DNA of 23,865 nucleotides from Priapulus caudatus (taxonomy: Eukaryota; Priapulida; Priapulimorpha; Priapulimorphida; Priapulidae). Location: positions 360,143 to 384,007 of the forward strand of contig NW_014577146.1 of NCBI RefSeq assembly GCF_000485595.1. Reading direction: 5' to 3'. The notes under the pieces were generated by a model, which did no database searches, was not told the origin of the DNA, and worked only from the letters and a program-made list of their open reading frames with translations. A program made the position numbers and the translations under genes. Below, piece by piece: positions 1 through 9,110 of this stretch. Each line of letters opens with the position of its first letter. The stretch's first letter is position 1.

Positions 1-114
1 CTGGCAACGCGGGTGCGCTGCAGCGCGTCGTGTGCGTGACAGCTGTGTATGTACGTCCGTGTGCGTGCAGCGCGTACATGTGCGACGCTACCCTTCGTTG
101 TGCGTCCGAGCGCT
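1..114. other. GC-rich segment, nothing recognised
   Basis: CpG-rich GTGCGTGC-like sequence resembling degraded minisatellite. No gene, RNA or transposon end could be supported. It leads directly into the first copy of the dispersed repeat. Confidence 0.3.
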
Positions 115-775
115 GTGGCATTTAGAATATTGGCCCTCGCCCATAAAAATTACAACATAGCGTATTTCCGTTCCGGAAGATATAGAGACTACTGTAGAAA
201 ATTTTGGCAGCGCAGACTGTGCGCCAGCTGTTAATTAGGTTTTATAATTAAAACACGAACACAAGTCCAATCTATAATTTCAAGCTGCCATATTAAATTC
301 AACATAGCCGCAATTCACATCAGTTACTTTCAAATAATCAATGACATTAGCTAGTATAACAGATATAAAAAACCCATCGAGTGTGTATAAAATAGGTTGT
401 ATTGACAATTACGTATTTCTTTTTCACGGTATTCATACAAAATCGACTTATGTCCGCCCAAACGGCATCCCCAGGTAGATTATGTTGAGGAGAAGAGGGC
501 CAGTTTTGTGAGAAGAGAGAGTAACTTTCAAGACAACAATTTGTGTATATACAGTACACAAGAAATGCGTCAATGTGCAAGATATAATTATATTGTTCAA
601 GTTAAAACAAATAATGTCTCTGAGACTGCAGGTCCACAAGTTGTGCGGGCAGGTATTGTGCCATTTCCAGTGCTACGTGAGGGTGCCGCAGGTGCCGGGC
701 CGTGACGATACACTCAAGCGCGGACAGCCAACACCCGTGTACCTGCACAACACAATATGAGTGGTCACTTGTCCG
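115..775 (+). repeat. Diverged copy C0 of dispersed repeat
   Basis: The segment aligns by eye with the later copies at 3120-3620 and 6255-6770. Shared blocks include CATAAAAATTACAA, GGAAGATATAGAGAC, CAAGCTGCCATATTAAATTC, ATACAGTACACAAGAA, TTGTTCAAGTTAAA, TCCACAAGTTGT and GTACCTGCACAA. C0 has an extra stretch of about 60 bp near 660-720 that the other copies lack. It is the most diverged direct copy. No coding potential is conserved among copies, so this is a non-coding transposon-like or segmental repeat. The small open frames inside it are not conserved and are not annotated as genes. Confidence 0.7.
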
Positions 776-1860
776 ACCATCAAGATCACCTGCAGACCGG
801 TGTATATACGAGAATCAAAGAAATAAATCTCAAGTAATCGCTCTATGTGCACCCAGCCAATCAACACACGGAAACTAGTGAGCTAAGCTAGAAAAAAAGA
901 AAATAAATACAAAAGGCGAAATCGAGAAGAATAGCAAACATCAGAAAAAAGACGACGAATCAAACCCAGAAAAAAACCAAATAACCAAAAACAGAAAAGA
1001 CCGCTCGGAAAAAAATGCCTATCTAACGCGCAGGCTTGCGACCATTAAATATGAGCTCTCTGTTAAGGAAATATATAGCGCAACACACCCCCCACGAGCG
1101 TTGCGCATAAGGCACCTCTACGCCCGCGGACCACCGAGGCCTGCGCGACAAAACGAAAAAAAACCGCCAGAAGAGACCACCGATAATACCGCAGACTATA
1201 TAAGCTAATCTGAATGATTACATACGGGTGAGCGCGGCCGAATACGACCGTTCTCCGACCAAGTCCAAGACCCGGGCAAGCAAGGGTAGCCTCATAACAC
1301 CCAACATAGGAAGGTAAACTGTATTAAATGAGTGCGTATTGCGGTCTCTACCAGCCCAAACATTCAGAAATACCGCGGACATCACCAGCCAAACAAATCA
1401 AACCAAAAAAATGAAAGACGGCAAACACAACCCACGAGCCCACAACCCCCAAAACACACCACCAGGGCACCACAAGAACCGTATATACACAGCCAAAGCA
1501 AAATAAAAAAGCCAGGTACTGTCCTGTGCTCGTAAAGGAGGCGCGTGCGGTTCTTCGCCGTGTGCAATAAGAGCGGAGTGAATGATGACTGTTAATGGAC
1601 GGTCGAGCGTTCGGTCAGCCAGGGACGTCGACGCAACACGTTATAGGAACTTCTGATTAGTCTAGTAAAGCAGCCGACCACCCATATCCGCCGGCTCGAC
1701 GGGAATGGCTCTCCGCACAGGGGCAGTATAGCTATCTAGTTTATTGAATGCCGCGGTAGCACGTGTTCCTTCGCGCGCGACAGCGACTTGCTATTATAGC
1801 CAAACGAATAACTCTGTTCCATTCTTAGACAGAACAGTAGCTGTCATCATCAGCAGGACG
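776..1860. other. Gene-free stretch with A/C-biased strand
   Basis: No gene, RNA or transposon could be recognised. About 880-1530 is strongly biased toward A and C on the plus strand, with few T, and has many short A runs. A 67-codon open frame at 1332-1535 follows from that bias (Gln/Pro/Thr/Lys-rich) and shows no domain. Confidence 0.4.
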
Positions 1861-2560
1861 CGTAATAGGTACGCTGTATAATCGTGCCGTTGCGTTCTCG
1901 CGGCGGCGACCATAATAGGTACCCCTGTTATGTGTGTGTACTACCCAAACCAAACAACACAACACAAACCGAAGTGGTTCTCGCGGGCGTATTAGCTTCT
2001 GTATGTGTGCTTGAGCGTTTCTCGCGGTGGTCATCGCGTATCTGTTATGCGCGTGCGTGTCTCGCGCGCACGTATATAGGTACCCTGTTATGCTGTCAAA
2101 GTGCCGTTTCTAACGCAGGAACACAGATATACTATACGCGCTGTGTGCGTCTGTTATGCAGGGTGTGCGCTAGTGCGTGTATCATCGGCAAGGGCAAACG
2201 AACCACGTTAAATAACCCACCAGTTACGCATAAAGCGCAAAGAAGTACCTTGTTACCGTGCGTGTGCGCGTACTCTCGACGGGCCAACACGTTATAGGTA
2301 CATTGTTATGTGCGTGGTTCTCGCAGGCGTTATAGATAGGTACCTGGTTATACGCTCGCTTGCTAGCGTCATCGCTTTCGACACGTAGTATACACCTTTA
2401 CTGATTATAATGGCAGTCGCGTTTCGCGGATCCGACAGTAATACGGTATCTGTATTGCCCATGCGTGGCCTGCCAGCGCGGTATATAGTATCCTGTAATG
2501 TGCATGCGGTGCGTTCTCAGCGGACGTCAATACGGTAAACTTCTATTATGTGTACACCAC
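1861..2560 (+). repeat. Degenerate array of the 37-39 bp minisatellite
   Basis: Scattered pieces of the unit found in the arrays at 3626 and 6772 recur here: GTTCTCGCGG, GGTACCCCTGTTATG, TCTGTTATGCGCGTGCGT, CGTATATAGGTACC and TAGGTACATTGTTATGTGCG. Spacing is irregular and the units are interrupted by unrelated sequence, so this is an old or poorly assembled array. The 137-codon open frame at 1884-2297 runs through it and is not considered a gene. Confidence 0.6.
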
Positions 2561-2587
2561 CTGACACACGAAAACACGAGGCTATCG

Positions 2588-2742
2588 TCCTAATGTACAC
2601 GTGTAATCAACCCACTAGCTGCCGTCTTATGTACACGTTGTAATCAATCATCTAGCTGCGTCTTAATGTACACGTGTAATCAACCCACCTAGCTTGATCC
2701 CGTCTTAATGTACACGTTGTATCAACCCACCTAGCCTGCGTC
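2588..2742 (+). repeat. Four-copy ~37 bp minisatellite
   Basis: Four tandem units start near 2591, 2626, 2664 and 2705. Each has the form TTAATGTACACGTGTAATCA followed by ACCCACCTAGCTGCG. Copies differ mainly by 1-bp indels and small insertions. The core GTACACGTGTA contains the E-box palindrome CACGTG in two of the units. Confidence 0.8.
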
Positions 2743-2818
2743 ACACGCGCTCACGCACACACGTCGCACACACGCGCTCACGCACACACGTCGCGCACAC
2801 GCGCTCACGCACACACGA
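2743..2818 (+). repeat. Short CACACGCGCTCACG array
   Basis: About three units of the CACACGCGCTCACGCACACACGTCG type, the same repeat that fills the hAT-like element at 5026-6013. It directly precedes the same transposon right end, so it is the remnant interior of a second, truncated copy. Confidence 0.75.
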
Positions 2819-2886
2819 TAAAAAAATCGTGAGCCCCCTTATAGGTCTTTGCCCCCCCCAATCCAAAACTGCTTCCGGCGCGCCTG
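2819..2886 (+). mobile_element. hAT-like element, truncated copy, right end
   Basis: The sequence from ATAAAAAAATCGTGAGCC through the C-run and AATCCAAAACTGC to GCTTCCGGCGCGCCTG matches the right end of the complete element at 5026-6013. It is followed by TCAGTCAA, the same 8-bp target. No matching left terminus was found upstream: the interior array runs into an unrelated minisatellite. The copy is therefore left-truncated or rearranged. Confidence 0.75.
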
Positions 2887-3625
2887 TCAGTCAATCAATC
2901 ACGCACGCACTCACTATAGAAATTTTTGACAATTATATTGAATTTTGGTATTTGTGCACGGCGGCGTGCGTGCGGTGTACTTGTGTGTAGCGAACGAGCA
3001 TTTGAACGGCATTTGCAGTATTTGACTTGAAAATTGACTGACAGACGTAATTTGGGTTACTATTTCATACTACAACGTGATGCATGTGATCCAAGGACGT
3101 TTTCGACCACCATCTTGGATTTAAAATGGCCGCCATAAAAATTACAAACTTAGCAGTATTTCCGTTCACGGAAGATATAGAGACGTGAAAATTTGCAGAC
3201 TGGCGCAGGTTAATAAGCTCTTTCATATTAAAACACGACACACAAGTTCCAATTATAATTCAAGCTGCCATATTAAATTCAACATAGCCGCCATCACATT
3301 GTACTTCAAAATGATCAATGACATAGTATAATAGATATAAACAAATATGGGGAAAATGTTGAATTACCGGTTTTTCTCAGTATATCATAACAAACACAAT
3401 GCCAAACTGGCAATCCCCAGTGTGAGAGAGAGATAATTCAAGACAACAAGTTGTAGTATACAGTACACAAGAACATGCATGGCAAGATAAATAATACTAT
3501 TGTTCAAGTTAAACAAAATAATGTCTCGAGACTGCATTGTCCACAAGTTGTCGCAGATTGTCATTCAGTGCGGTAACATGTACCTGCACAAACACAAATA
3601 TAGTACTTGTATGTACAGTATAGTA
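2887..3625 (+). repeat. Copy C1 of dispersed repeat
   Basis: Almost identical to 6014-6771 over its whole length. Most visible differences are single-base insertions or deletions rather than substitutions. It starts with TCAGTCAATCAATCACGCAC, passes through a palindrome of CCATCTTGGATTTAAAATGG type at 3110-3134, and ends at the start of a minisatellite. No open frame is shared usefully between copies. It is probably part of a non-autonomous transposon or a segmental duplication. Confidence 0.85.
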
Positions 3626-3912
3626 TCTGTTATGTGCGTGCGTGCGTTCTCGCGGGCGTATTGCTTTCTGTTATGCGCATGCGTTCTCGCGGGCGTATAT
3701 AGCTATCTGTTATGTGCGTGCGTTCTCGCGGGCGTATATAGGTACCTGTTATGTGCGTGCGTTCTCGCGGGCGTATAGGTACCTGTTATGTGCGTGCGTT
3801 CTCGCGGGCGTATAGGTACCTGTTATGTGCGTGCGTTCTCGCGGGCGTATATAGCTTCTGTTATGTGCGTGCGTTCTCGCGGGAGTATCGCTATCTGTTA
3901 TGCGCGTGCGTA
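3626..3912 (+). repeat. 37-39 bp minisatellite, short array
   Basis: About seven tandem units of the form CTGTTATGTGCGTGCGTTCT followed by CGCGGGCGTATAGGTAC. Variants end in TATAGGTACC, TATATAGCTATC, TATTGCTTTC or TATCGCTATC. The unit has no in-frame stop in most phases, so open frames of 92 and 66 codons appear, but they are by-products of the repeat. The array ends in a short TA run at about 3911-3922. Confidence 0.9.
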
Positions 3913-4735
3913 TATATATATACTTGCTACGAACTTAACGTAGTTTCGTAGAACATCAGGTGACGTAACGTTGACGTTATTGTGCCATATGGTGTGAAAG
4001 TATGAGTGTGAGTGAGTGTAATTGTAATTAATTAACGCATTTAATTCATTAAGATGCCGTCGCGGCAATCTTGATATAATACGGAGGGATGTGTACATAC
4101 TACGATTATGTACTACATCAATCACGCTCCATTTACCTGTAGTTTGCTACACTGTGTGTCCATTAAATAATGGACCATGATGTGTCGCAAGATTCATATT
4201 ATATTCGCCGTGCGATATATGATATCGAATAAATGAGTATAGATGGACGCGATACATGAGCGAATGAGTTTTTGGTTATGTACGTACAGATAAAGATCAT
4301 TGTTTTCGTGATCGAGCACATGCAGGTGTAATAGTATACATAAGTAAATTTACATCAATATTCACAGGCGGGGACATAGGTTCGCGAAAACAAGCACACC
4401 TTCTGTCATATATTGATTTATACGTACAAATGGCTACACTTAACTGGGGGTTTCGAGTTATAAAATTATTCTGTTACACTGTAATATTTTAATGAATACC
4501 TTTCAAAGAAAGGTTCTGTAACAAAAGCTTCTCATGACCATACATACATGAGGAAAACATTAAATACAATATTAAACATGACTTACATATCTATACATAA
4601 TTGCAGAAAATTGGCATACCAGTGCTACAGGATTAGAAGGTGCTTGGCAGTGTAGAATATTCATTATTAGCAGAGATTGGCCGACTGACTGAGTGAACGA
4701 CCGACCAGCCGATCAACAGATGGACCGACAGCAAT
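3913..4735. other. AT-rich single-copy stretch without a gene
   Basis: After the TA run the sequence appears single-copy and AT-rich. I saw no long open frame, splice-supported exon, tRNA or repeat homologous to the rest of the window. It separates the first repeat and minisatellite unit from the tetranucleotide tract. Confidence 0.4.
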
Positions 4736-5025
4736 AAATACTCACTCACTCAATCACTCACTCACTCACTCACTCACTCACTCACTCACTCACTCACTCA
4801 CTCACTCACTCACTCACTCACTCACTCACTCACTCACTCACTCACTCACTCACTCACTCACTCACTCACTCATACACACACTCAATCAATCAATCAATCA
4901 CGCAATTACTCACTCACTCACTCACTCACTCGCTCACTCACTCACTCACTCACTCGATCGCTCATTAAATCACTCAATCAGTCAATCAATCACTCAATCA
5001 CTCACTCACACACTCAATCAGTCAA
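4736..5025 (+). repeat. Tetranucleotide tract (CACT/ATCA)n
   Basis: Long runs of CACTCACT from about 4740 to 4870 are followed by interrupted ATCA and CACT runs up to the transposon boundary. The tract shares CACGCA/ACTCAC-type sequence with the right flank of the hAT-like element. That element therefore inserted into the edge of this microsatellite. Confidence 0.95.
5018..5025. repeat. Left target-site duplication TCAGTCAA
   Basis: The 8 bp TCAGTCAA lie immediately before CAGAGGCGCCGG and are repeated exactly at 6014-6021, immediately after GCGCGCTCTG. Confidence 0.88.
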
Positions 5026-6013
5026 CAGAGGCGCCGGAAGTGTGTGGGGGGGGCGGCCGCCCTCCAATCCAAAAAGTGTGGGGGGGGCAAAACCAAAAAG
5101 CCTCCCCCCAAAAAAAGAAGAGTGGGAAAGAACAAATAAAATATATGAGCTAAGACTTGTTAATTCTAACGTTCAAAAACTAATTTATACATCCGCCGCA
5201 CATACGCCGCACATACGCGCTCACGCACACACGCGCTCACGCACACACGCCGCACATACGCGCTCACGCACACACGCGCTCACGCACACACGTCGCACAC
5301 ACGCGCTCATGCACACACGTCGCACACACGCGCTCACGCACACACTTCACACACACGCGCTCACGCACACACGCGCTCACGCATACACGCCGCACACACG
5401 CGCTCACGCACACACGTCGCACCCACGCCCTCACGCACACACGCCGCACACATGCACGCGCCCACGCACACACAACGCGCATCAACGCACACAACATCGC
5501 GGGCACCCGGCCGCCGCGCGTTGCCCGCCCGCGTTCACGCACACACGTCGCGCATCACAACGCGCTCAACGCATAACACGTCGCACACGACGCGTTCACG
5601 CAGCCAGCACGCGCGCAACACAACCCCGCGGCCCCCGACCGGGAGCGCCGCCTATCGCGCGGGGGGAGCTCGCTGTTGGCGCCGTGCCCCGACCCAGACC
5701 TGAACCAGCCTCAAACGGGCACACACGTCACACACATGCGCTCACGCACACACGCGCGCTCACGCACACACGCGCTCACGCACAACACGTCGCACATACG
5801 CGTCTCACGCACACACGTCAACACACTGCGCTCCGACGCACACACGCGCTCACGCACCCGTGCACACACGCGCTCACGCACACACGCTCGCACACACGCG
5901 CTCACGCACACACGTCGCGCACGACGCGCTCACGCCACACACGATAAAAAAATCGTGAGCCCCTTATAGGTCTTTGCCCCCCCCCAATCCAAAACTGCTT
6001 CCGGCGCGCTCTG
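5026..6013 (+). mobile_element. Complete non-autonomous hAT-like element (988 bp)
   Basis: The left end reads CAGAGGCGCCGGAAG and the reverse complement of the right end reads CAGAGCGCGCCGGAAG. This is a terminal inverted repeat of about 16 bp, followed on both sides by a G-run and an AATCCAAAA-related block. Exact 8-bp duplications TCAGTCAA flank it. CAGNG termini plus an 8-bp duplication are typical of the hAT superfamily. No transposase reading frame is present; the interior is a GC-rich tandem array. The element is therefore a non-autonomous (MITE-like) copy mobilised in trans, if ever active. The superfamily call is inferred from ends and duplication length only. Confidence 0.82.
5195..5945 (+). 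repeat. 24-26 bp CACACGCG-type array inside the hAT-like element
   Basis: Tandem units of the form ACACGCGCTCACGCACACAC, with or without CGTCGC or CGCCGC, run across most of the element. They are most regular at 5210-5450 and 5735-5945. A more irregular GC-rich middle lies at about 5470-5720. Long alternating purine/pyrimidine runs (CACACGCGC) could favour Z-DNA. The array creates a 301-codon His/Thr/Arg-rich open frame at 5042-5947 and antisense frames, none considered genic. Confidence 0.9.
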
Positions 6014-6021
6014 TCAGTCAA
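6014..6021. repeat. Right target-site duplication TCAGTCAA
   Basis: Exact repeat of 5018-5025 directly after the right terminus of the hAT-like element. The same octamer follows the truncated copy at 2887-2894, and its complement borders the inverted copy at 8692-8699. Confidence 0.88.
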
Positions 6022-6771
6022 TCAATCACGCACGCACTCACTATAGAAATTTTTGACAATTATATTGAATTTTGTTATTTGTGCACGGCGGCGTGCGTGC
6101 GGCTGTACTTTGTGTGTAGGCGAACGAGCATTTGAACGGCATTTGCAAGTATTTGACTTGAAAAATTGACTGACAGACGTAATTTGGGTTACTATTTCAT
6201 ACTACAACGTGATGTCATGTGATCCAAGGGGCACGTTTTCGGACGCACCATCTTGGATTTAAAATGGCCGCCCATAAAAATTACAAACTTAGCAGTATTT
6301 CCGTTCACGGAAGATATAGAGACGTGAAAATTGTGCAAGACTGGCGCAGGTTAATAAGCTCTTTCATATTAAAACACGACACCACAAGTTCCAATTATAA
6401 TTCAAGCTGCCATATTAAATCAACAAGCCGCCATCACATTGCTACTTCAAAATGTATCAATGACATAGTATAACAGAATTATAAACAAAATTGGGAAAAT
6501 GTTGAATTACGGTTTTTCTCAGTATATCATAACACAAAGCACAAGCAACGGGCAATCCCCAGTGTGAGAGAGAGATAATTCAGACAACAAGTTGTAGTAT
6601 ACAGTACACAAGAACATGCATGGCAAGATAAATAATACTATTGTTCAAGTTAAACAAATAATGTCTCGAAGACTGCATTGTCCACAAGTTGTCGCAGATT
6701 GTCATTCAGTGCGGTAACATGTACCTGCACAAACACAAATATAGTACTTGTATGTACAGTATAGTATCTGT
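6014..6771 (+). repeat. Copy C2 of dispersed repeat
   Basis: Near-identical direct copy of 2887-3625, again between the hAT-like right end and the 37-39 bp minisatellite. A palindrome of CCATCTTGGATTTAAAATGG type lies at 6248-6272. The first ~340 bp also occur inverted at 8373-8699, so this copy and the inverted one bracket the long minisatellite. Differences from C1 are mainly 1-bp indels. Confidence 0.88.
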
Positions 6772-8217
6772 TATGTGCGTGCGTGCGTTCTCGCGGGCGT
6801 ATGGTCTGTTATGTGACTGCTTCTCGCGGCGTTTGCTTTCTGTTATGCGCAGCGTTCTCGCGGGCGTATATAGCTATCTGTTATGTGCGTGCGTTCTCGC
6901 GGGCGTATAGGTACCTGTCATGTGCGTGGCGTTCTCGCGGGCGTATAGGTACCTGTTATGGCTGCGTGCGTTCTCGCGGGCGTATATAGCTTCTGTTATG
7001 TGCGTGCCGTTCTCGCGGGAGATCGCTATCTGTTATGCGCGTGCGTTCTCTCTGCGCGCGTATATAGGTACCTGTTATGCGCGTGCGTTCTCGCGGGCGT
7101 ATAGGTTATCTGTTACGTGCGTGCGTTCTCGGCGGGCGTATAGGTACCTGTATGTGCGTGCGTTCTCGCGCGGCGTATATAGCTTCTGTTATGTGCGTGC
7201 GTTCTCGCGGGCGTATCGCTATCTGTATGCGCGTGCGTTCTCGCGCGCGTATATAAGGTACCTGTTATGCGCGTGCGTTCTCGCGGCGTATAGTACCTGT
7301 TATGCGCGTGCGTTCTCGCGGGCGTATAGGTACCTGTTACGTGCGTGCGTTCTCGCGGGCGTATATAGGTACCTGTTATGTGCGTGCGTTCTCGCAGGCG
7401 TATATAGGTACCTGTTATGTGCGTGGCGTGCTTTCGCGCGTATATAGCTTCTGTTATATGCGTGCGTTCTCAGCGGGCGTATAGGTATTCTGTTATGTGC
7501 GTGCGTGCTCGCGCGCGTATATAGCTATCTGTAATGTGCATGCGTGCGTTCTCGCGGACGTATAGGTATCTGTTATGTGCGTGGCGTGCTCGCGCGCGTA
7601 TATAGTATCTGTTATGTGCGTGCGTGCGTTCTCGCGGGCGTATAGGTACCTGTTATGTGCGTGCGTTCTCGCGGGCGTATCGCTATCTGTTATGCGCATG
7701 CGTTCTCGCGGCATATATAGCTATCTGTTATGTGCGTGCGTTCTCGCGGCGTATAGCTACCTGTTATGTGCGTCGTCTGCGGTATATAGCTATCTGGTGT
7801 GCCGTCGTGCGCGGTATATAGGCTATACTGTTTGTGGTGCTGCGTGCTCGCGCGCGTATATATAGCTATCTGTTATGTGCGTGCGTGCTCGCGGGCGTAT
7901 ATAGCGTCTGTTATGTGCGTGCGTTCTCGCGGCGTATAGGTATCTGTTATGTGCGTGCGTACTCGCGCCGCGTATATAACTATCTGTTATGTGCGTGCGT
8001 ACGTTCTCACGGGCGTATCGCTATCTGTTATGCGCGTGCGTTCTCGCGCGCATATATATAGGTACCTTTTTATGTGCGTGCGTGTCGCGCGCGTATAGGT
8101 ACCTGTTATGTGCGTGCGTGCTCGCGCGCGTATATAGCTAACTTTATGTGCGTGCGTGCGGTCTCGCGGGAGTATAGCTATCTGTTATGTGCGCGTGCGT
8201 GCGTGCTCGCGCCGCGT
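6772..8217 (+). repeat. 37-39 bp minisatellite, long array (~38 units)
   Basis: Roughly 1.45 kb of tandem units of the CTGTTATGTGCGTGCGTTCT + CGCGGGCGTATAGGTAC type. Variant junctions are GGTACC, GCTATC and GCTTTC, with either CGCGGGCG or CGCGCGCG cores. Units vary by 1-3 bp, often in CG or GCGT runs. The array is very CpG-rich against an AT-rich surrounding genome. Open frames on both strands up to 175 codons (for example 6920-7447) translate the repeat in rotating phases and are not genes. Confidence 0.95.
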
Positions 8218-8372
8218 TGAGTTTTGAACTGCTTGTGTACACGTCGCGTTTACTGTGAAGAACGGCGCGTTGGAAAATGCCGTGTTTAGAACTCCACGAT
8301 AAAATGCGTGTTTTTCCAACATTTCCAACGCGTGTTGGATACGGCACGTGTCGACTTGGCCGGCTGGGTATT
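8218..8372. repeat. Spacer with inverted CGCGTTGGAAA motif
   Basis: Between the long array and the inverted copy lies about 155 bp. CGCGTTGGAAAATG at 8266-8279 is repeated inverted as ACATTTCCAACGCG at 8319-8332, which could form a hairpin of about 13 bp. I did not recognise the rest. Confidence 0.5.
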
Positions 8373-8742
8373 GACCTGCGCCAGTCTGCAAATTTTCACG
8401 TCTCTATATCATCCGTGAACGGAAATATTGCTAAGTTTGTAATTTTTATGGTGGCCATTTTGAATACAAGATGGTGGCCGAAAACGCCTTTGGATCACAC
8501 GAATCACGTTGTTGTATGAAATAGTAACCAAATTTAGCGTCTGTCAGTCAATTTTCAAGTCAAATACTGCAAATGCCGTTTAAATGCTCGTTCGCTACAC
8601 ACAAGTACACCGCACGCACGCCGCCGTGCACAAATACCAAAATTCAATATAATTGTCACAAATTTCTATAGTGAGTGCGTCGCGTGATTGATTGACTGAC
8701 AGGCGCGCCGGAAGCAGTTTTGGATTGGGGGGGGGCAAAGAC
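8373..8742 (-). repeat. Inverted partial copy C3 of dispersed repeat plus hAT-like end
   Basis: The reverse complement matches the start of C1 and C2, from CTGGCGCAGG back through the TCAGTCAA target. It then continues into CAGGCGCGCCGGAAGCAG at 8700, the hAT-like terminus, and its G-run up to about 8742. The hAT-like insertion therefore predates the duplication and inversion. Homology stops at GGGCAAAGAC; beyond that the sequence differs from the other copies. Substitutions are more common here than between C1 and C2, so this copy is older or independent. Confidence 0.85.
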
Positions 8743-8788
8743 TGTACGAAGATTATTAACCTAGATATAGCTATTTTTTAAGAAATGA

Positions 8789-8820
8789 CGGCGGCCATTT
8801 TGAATTCAAGATGGCGGCCG
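8789..8820. repeat. Palindrome of AAGATGGCGGCC type
   Basis: CGGCGGCCATTTTGAATTCA followed by AGATGGCGGCCG is a near-perfect 32-bp palindrome centred on GAATTC. Homologous palindromes sit in C1 (3110-3134), C2 (6248-6272) and C3 (8450-8479). The half-site AAGATGGCGGCC resembles the vertebrate YY1 consensus; binding here is only a possibility. Confidence 0.7.
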
Positions 8821-8835
8821 AAGTTGTAGTTGAAT

Positions 8836-8875
8836 CACAGACTAACAGATATCCGATGTATCCGTTAGTCTGTGG
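8836..8875. repeat. Hairpin with 16-bp arms
   Basis: CACAGACTAACAGATA and TATCCGTTAGTCTGTG are reverse complements with one mismatch, separated by about 8 bp. It follows the previous palindrome closely and may be the end of a small fold-back element. No further identity is claimed. Confidence 0.7.
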
Positions 8876-9009
8876 TTGGATCGCGTGTGTCCTGTCTTTA
8901 AATGAAAGAGCATACAAAAGTATGCAAGTGTACCAATGTTCATACTTTTTTTCACATTCTGAACGATTTTTATCTAATCTACTGTACTACAATAAATTAT
9001 CAGTAATAA

Positions 9010-9107
9010 TAGGCGCAAGAGAGTAAAGAAACATTAAGGCTTTGGTACTAAATATATTTCGTGTTCATTTACCATCATTTTTTTTATGAAACGTTCCAAG
9101 TGCCTGT
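9010..9107 (+). repeat. Solo copy of the fold-back element's outer arm
   Basis: Matches the outer right arm of the fold-back element (about 10830-10911): both have AGAAACATTAAG, CTTTGGTAC, TTTCGTGTT, ATTTACCAT and ACGTTCCAAGTGCCTGTG. Only this ~100-bp piece is present, so it is a fragment or a solo end of the same repeat family. Confidence 0.8.
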
Positions 9108-9110
9108 GGA

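Noticed and set aside
1884-2297. 137-codon plus-strand open frame
   Set aside because: It lies in a degenerate minisatellite and has no recognisable domain.
5042-5947. 301-codon His/Thr/Arg-rich open frame
   Set aside because: It is the translation of a tandem CACACGCG array inside a hAT-like element. Open frames also exist antisense over the same bases, and no domain is visible.
6920-7447. 175-codon open frame and overlapping frames on both strands
   Set aside because: The 37-39 bp minisatellite lacks stops in most phases, so several frames stay open. The predicted peptides are just repeats of the unit in rotating frames.
2743-8217. CRISPR-like appearance of regularly spaced repeats
   Set aside because: Units are contiguous tandem repeats with no unique spacers, and the window is clearly eukaryotic.
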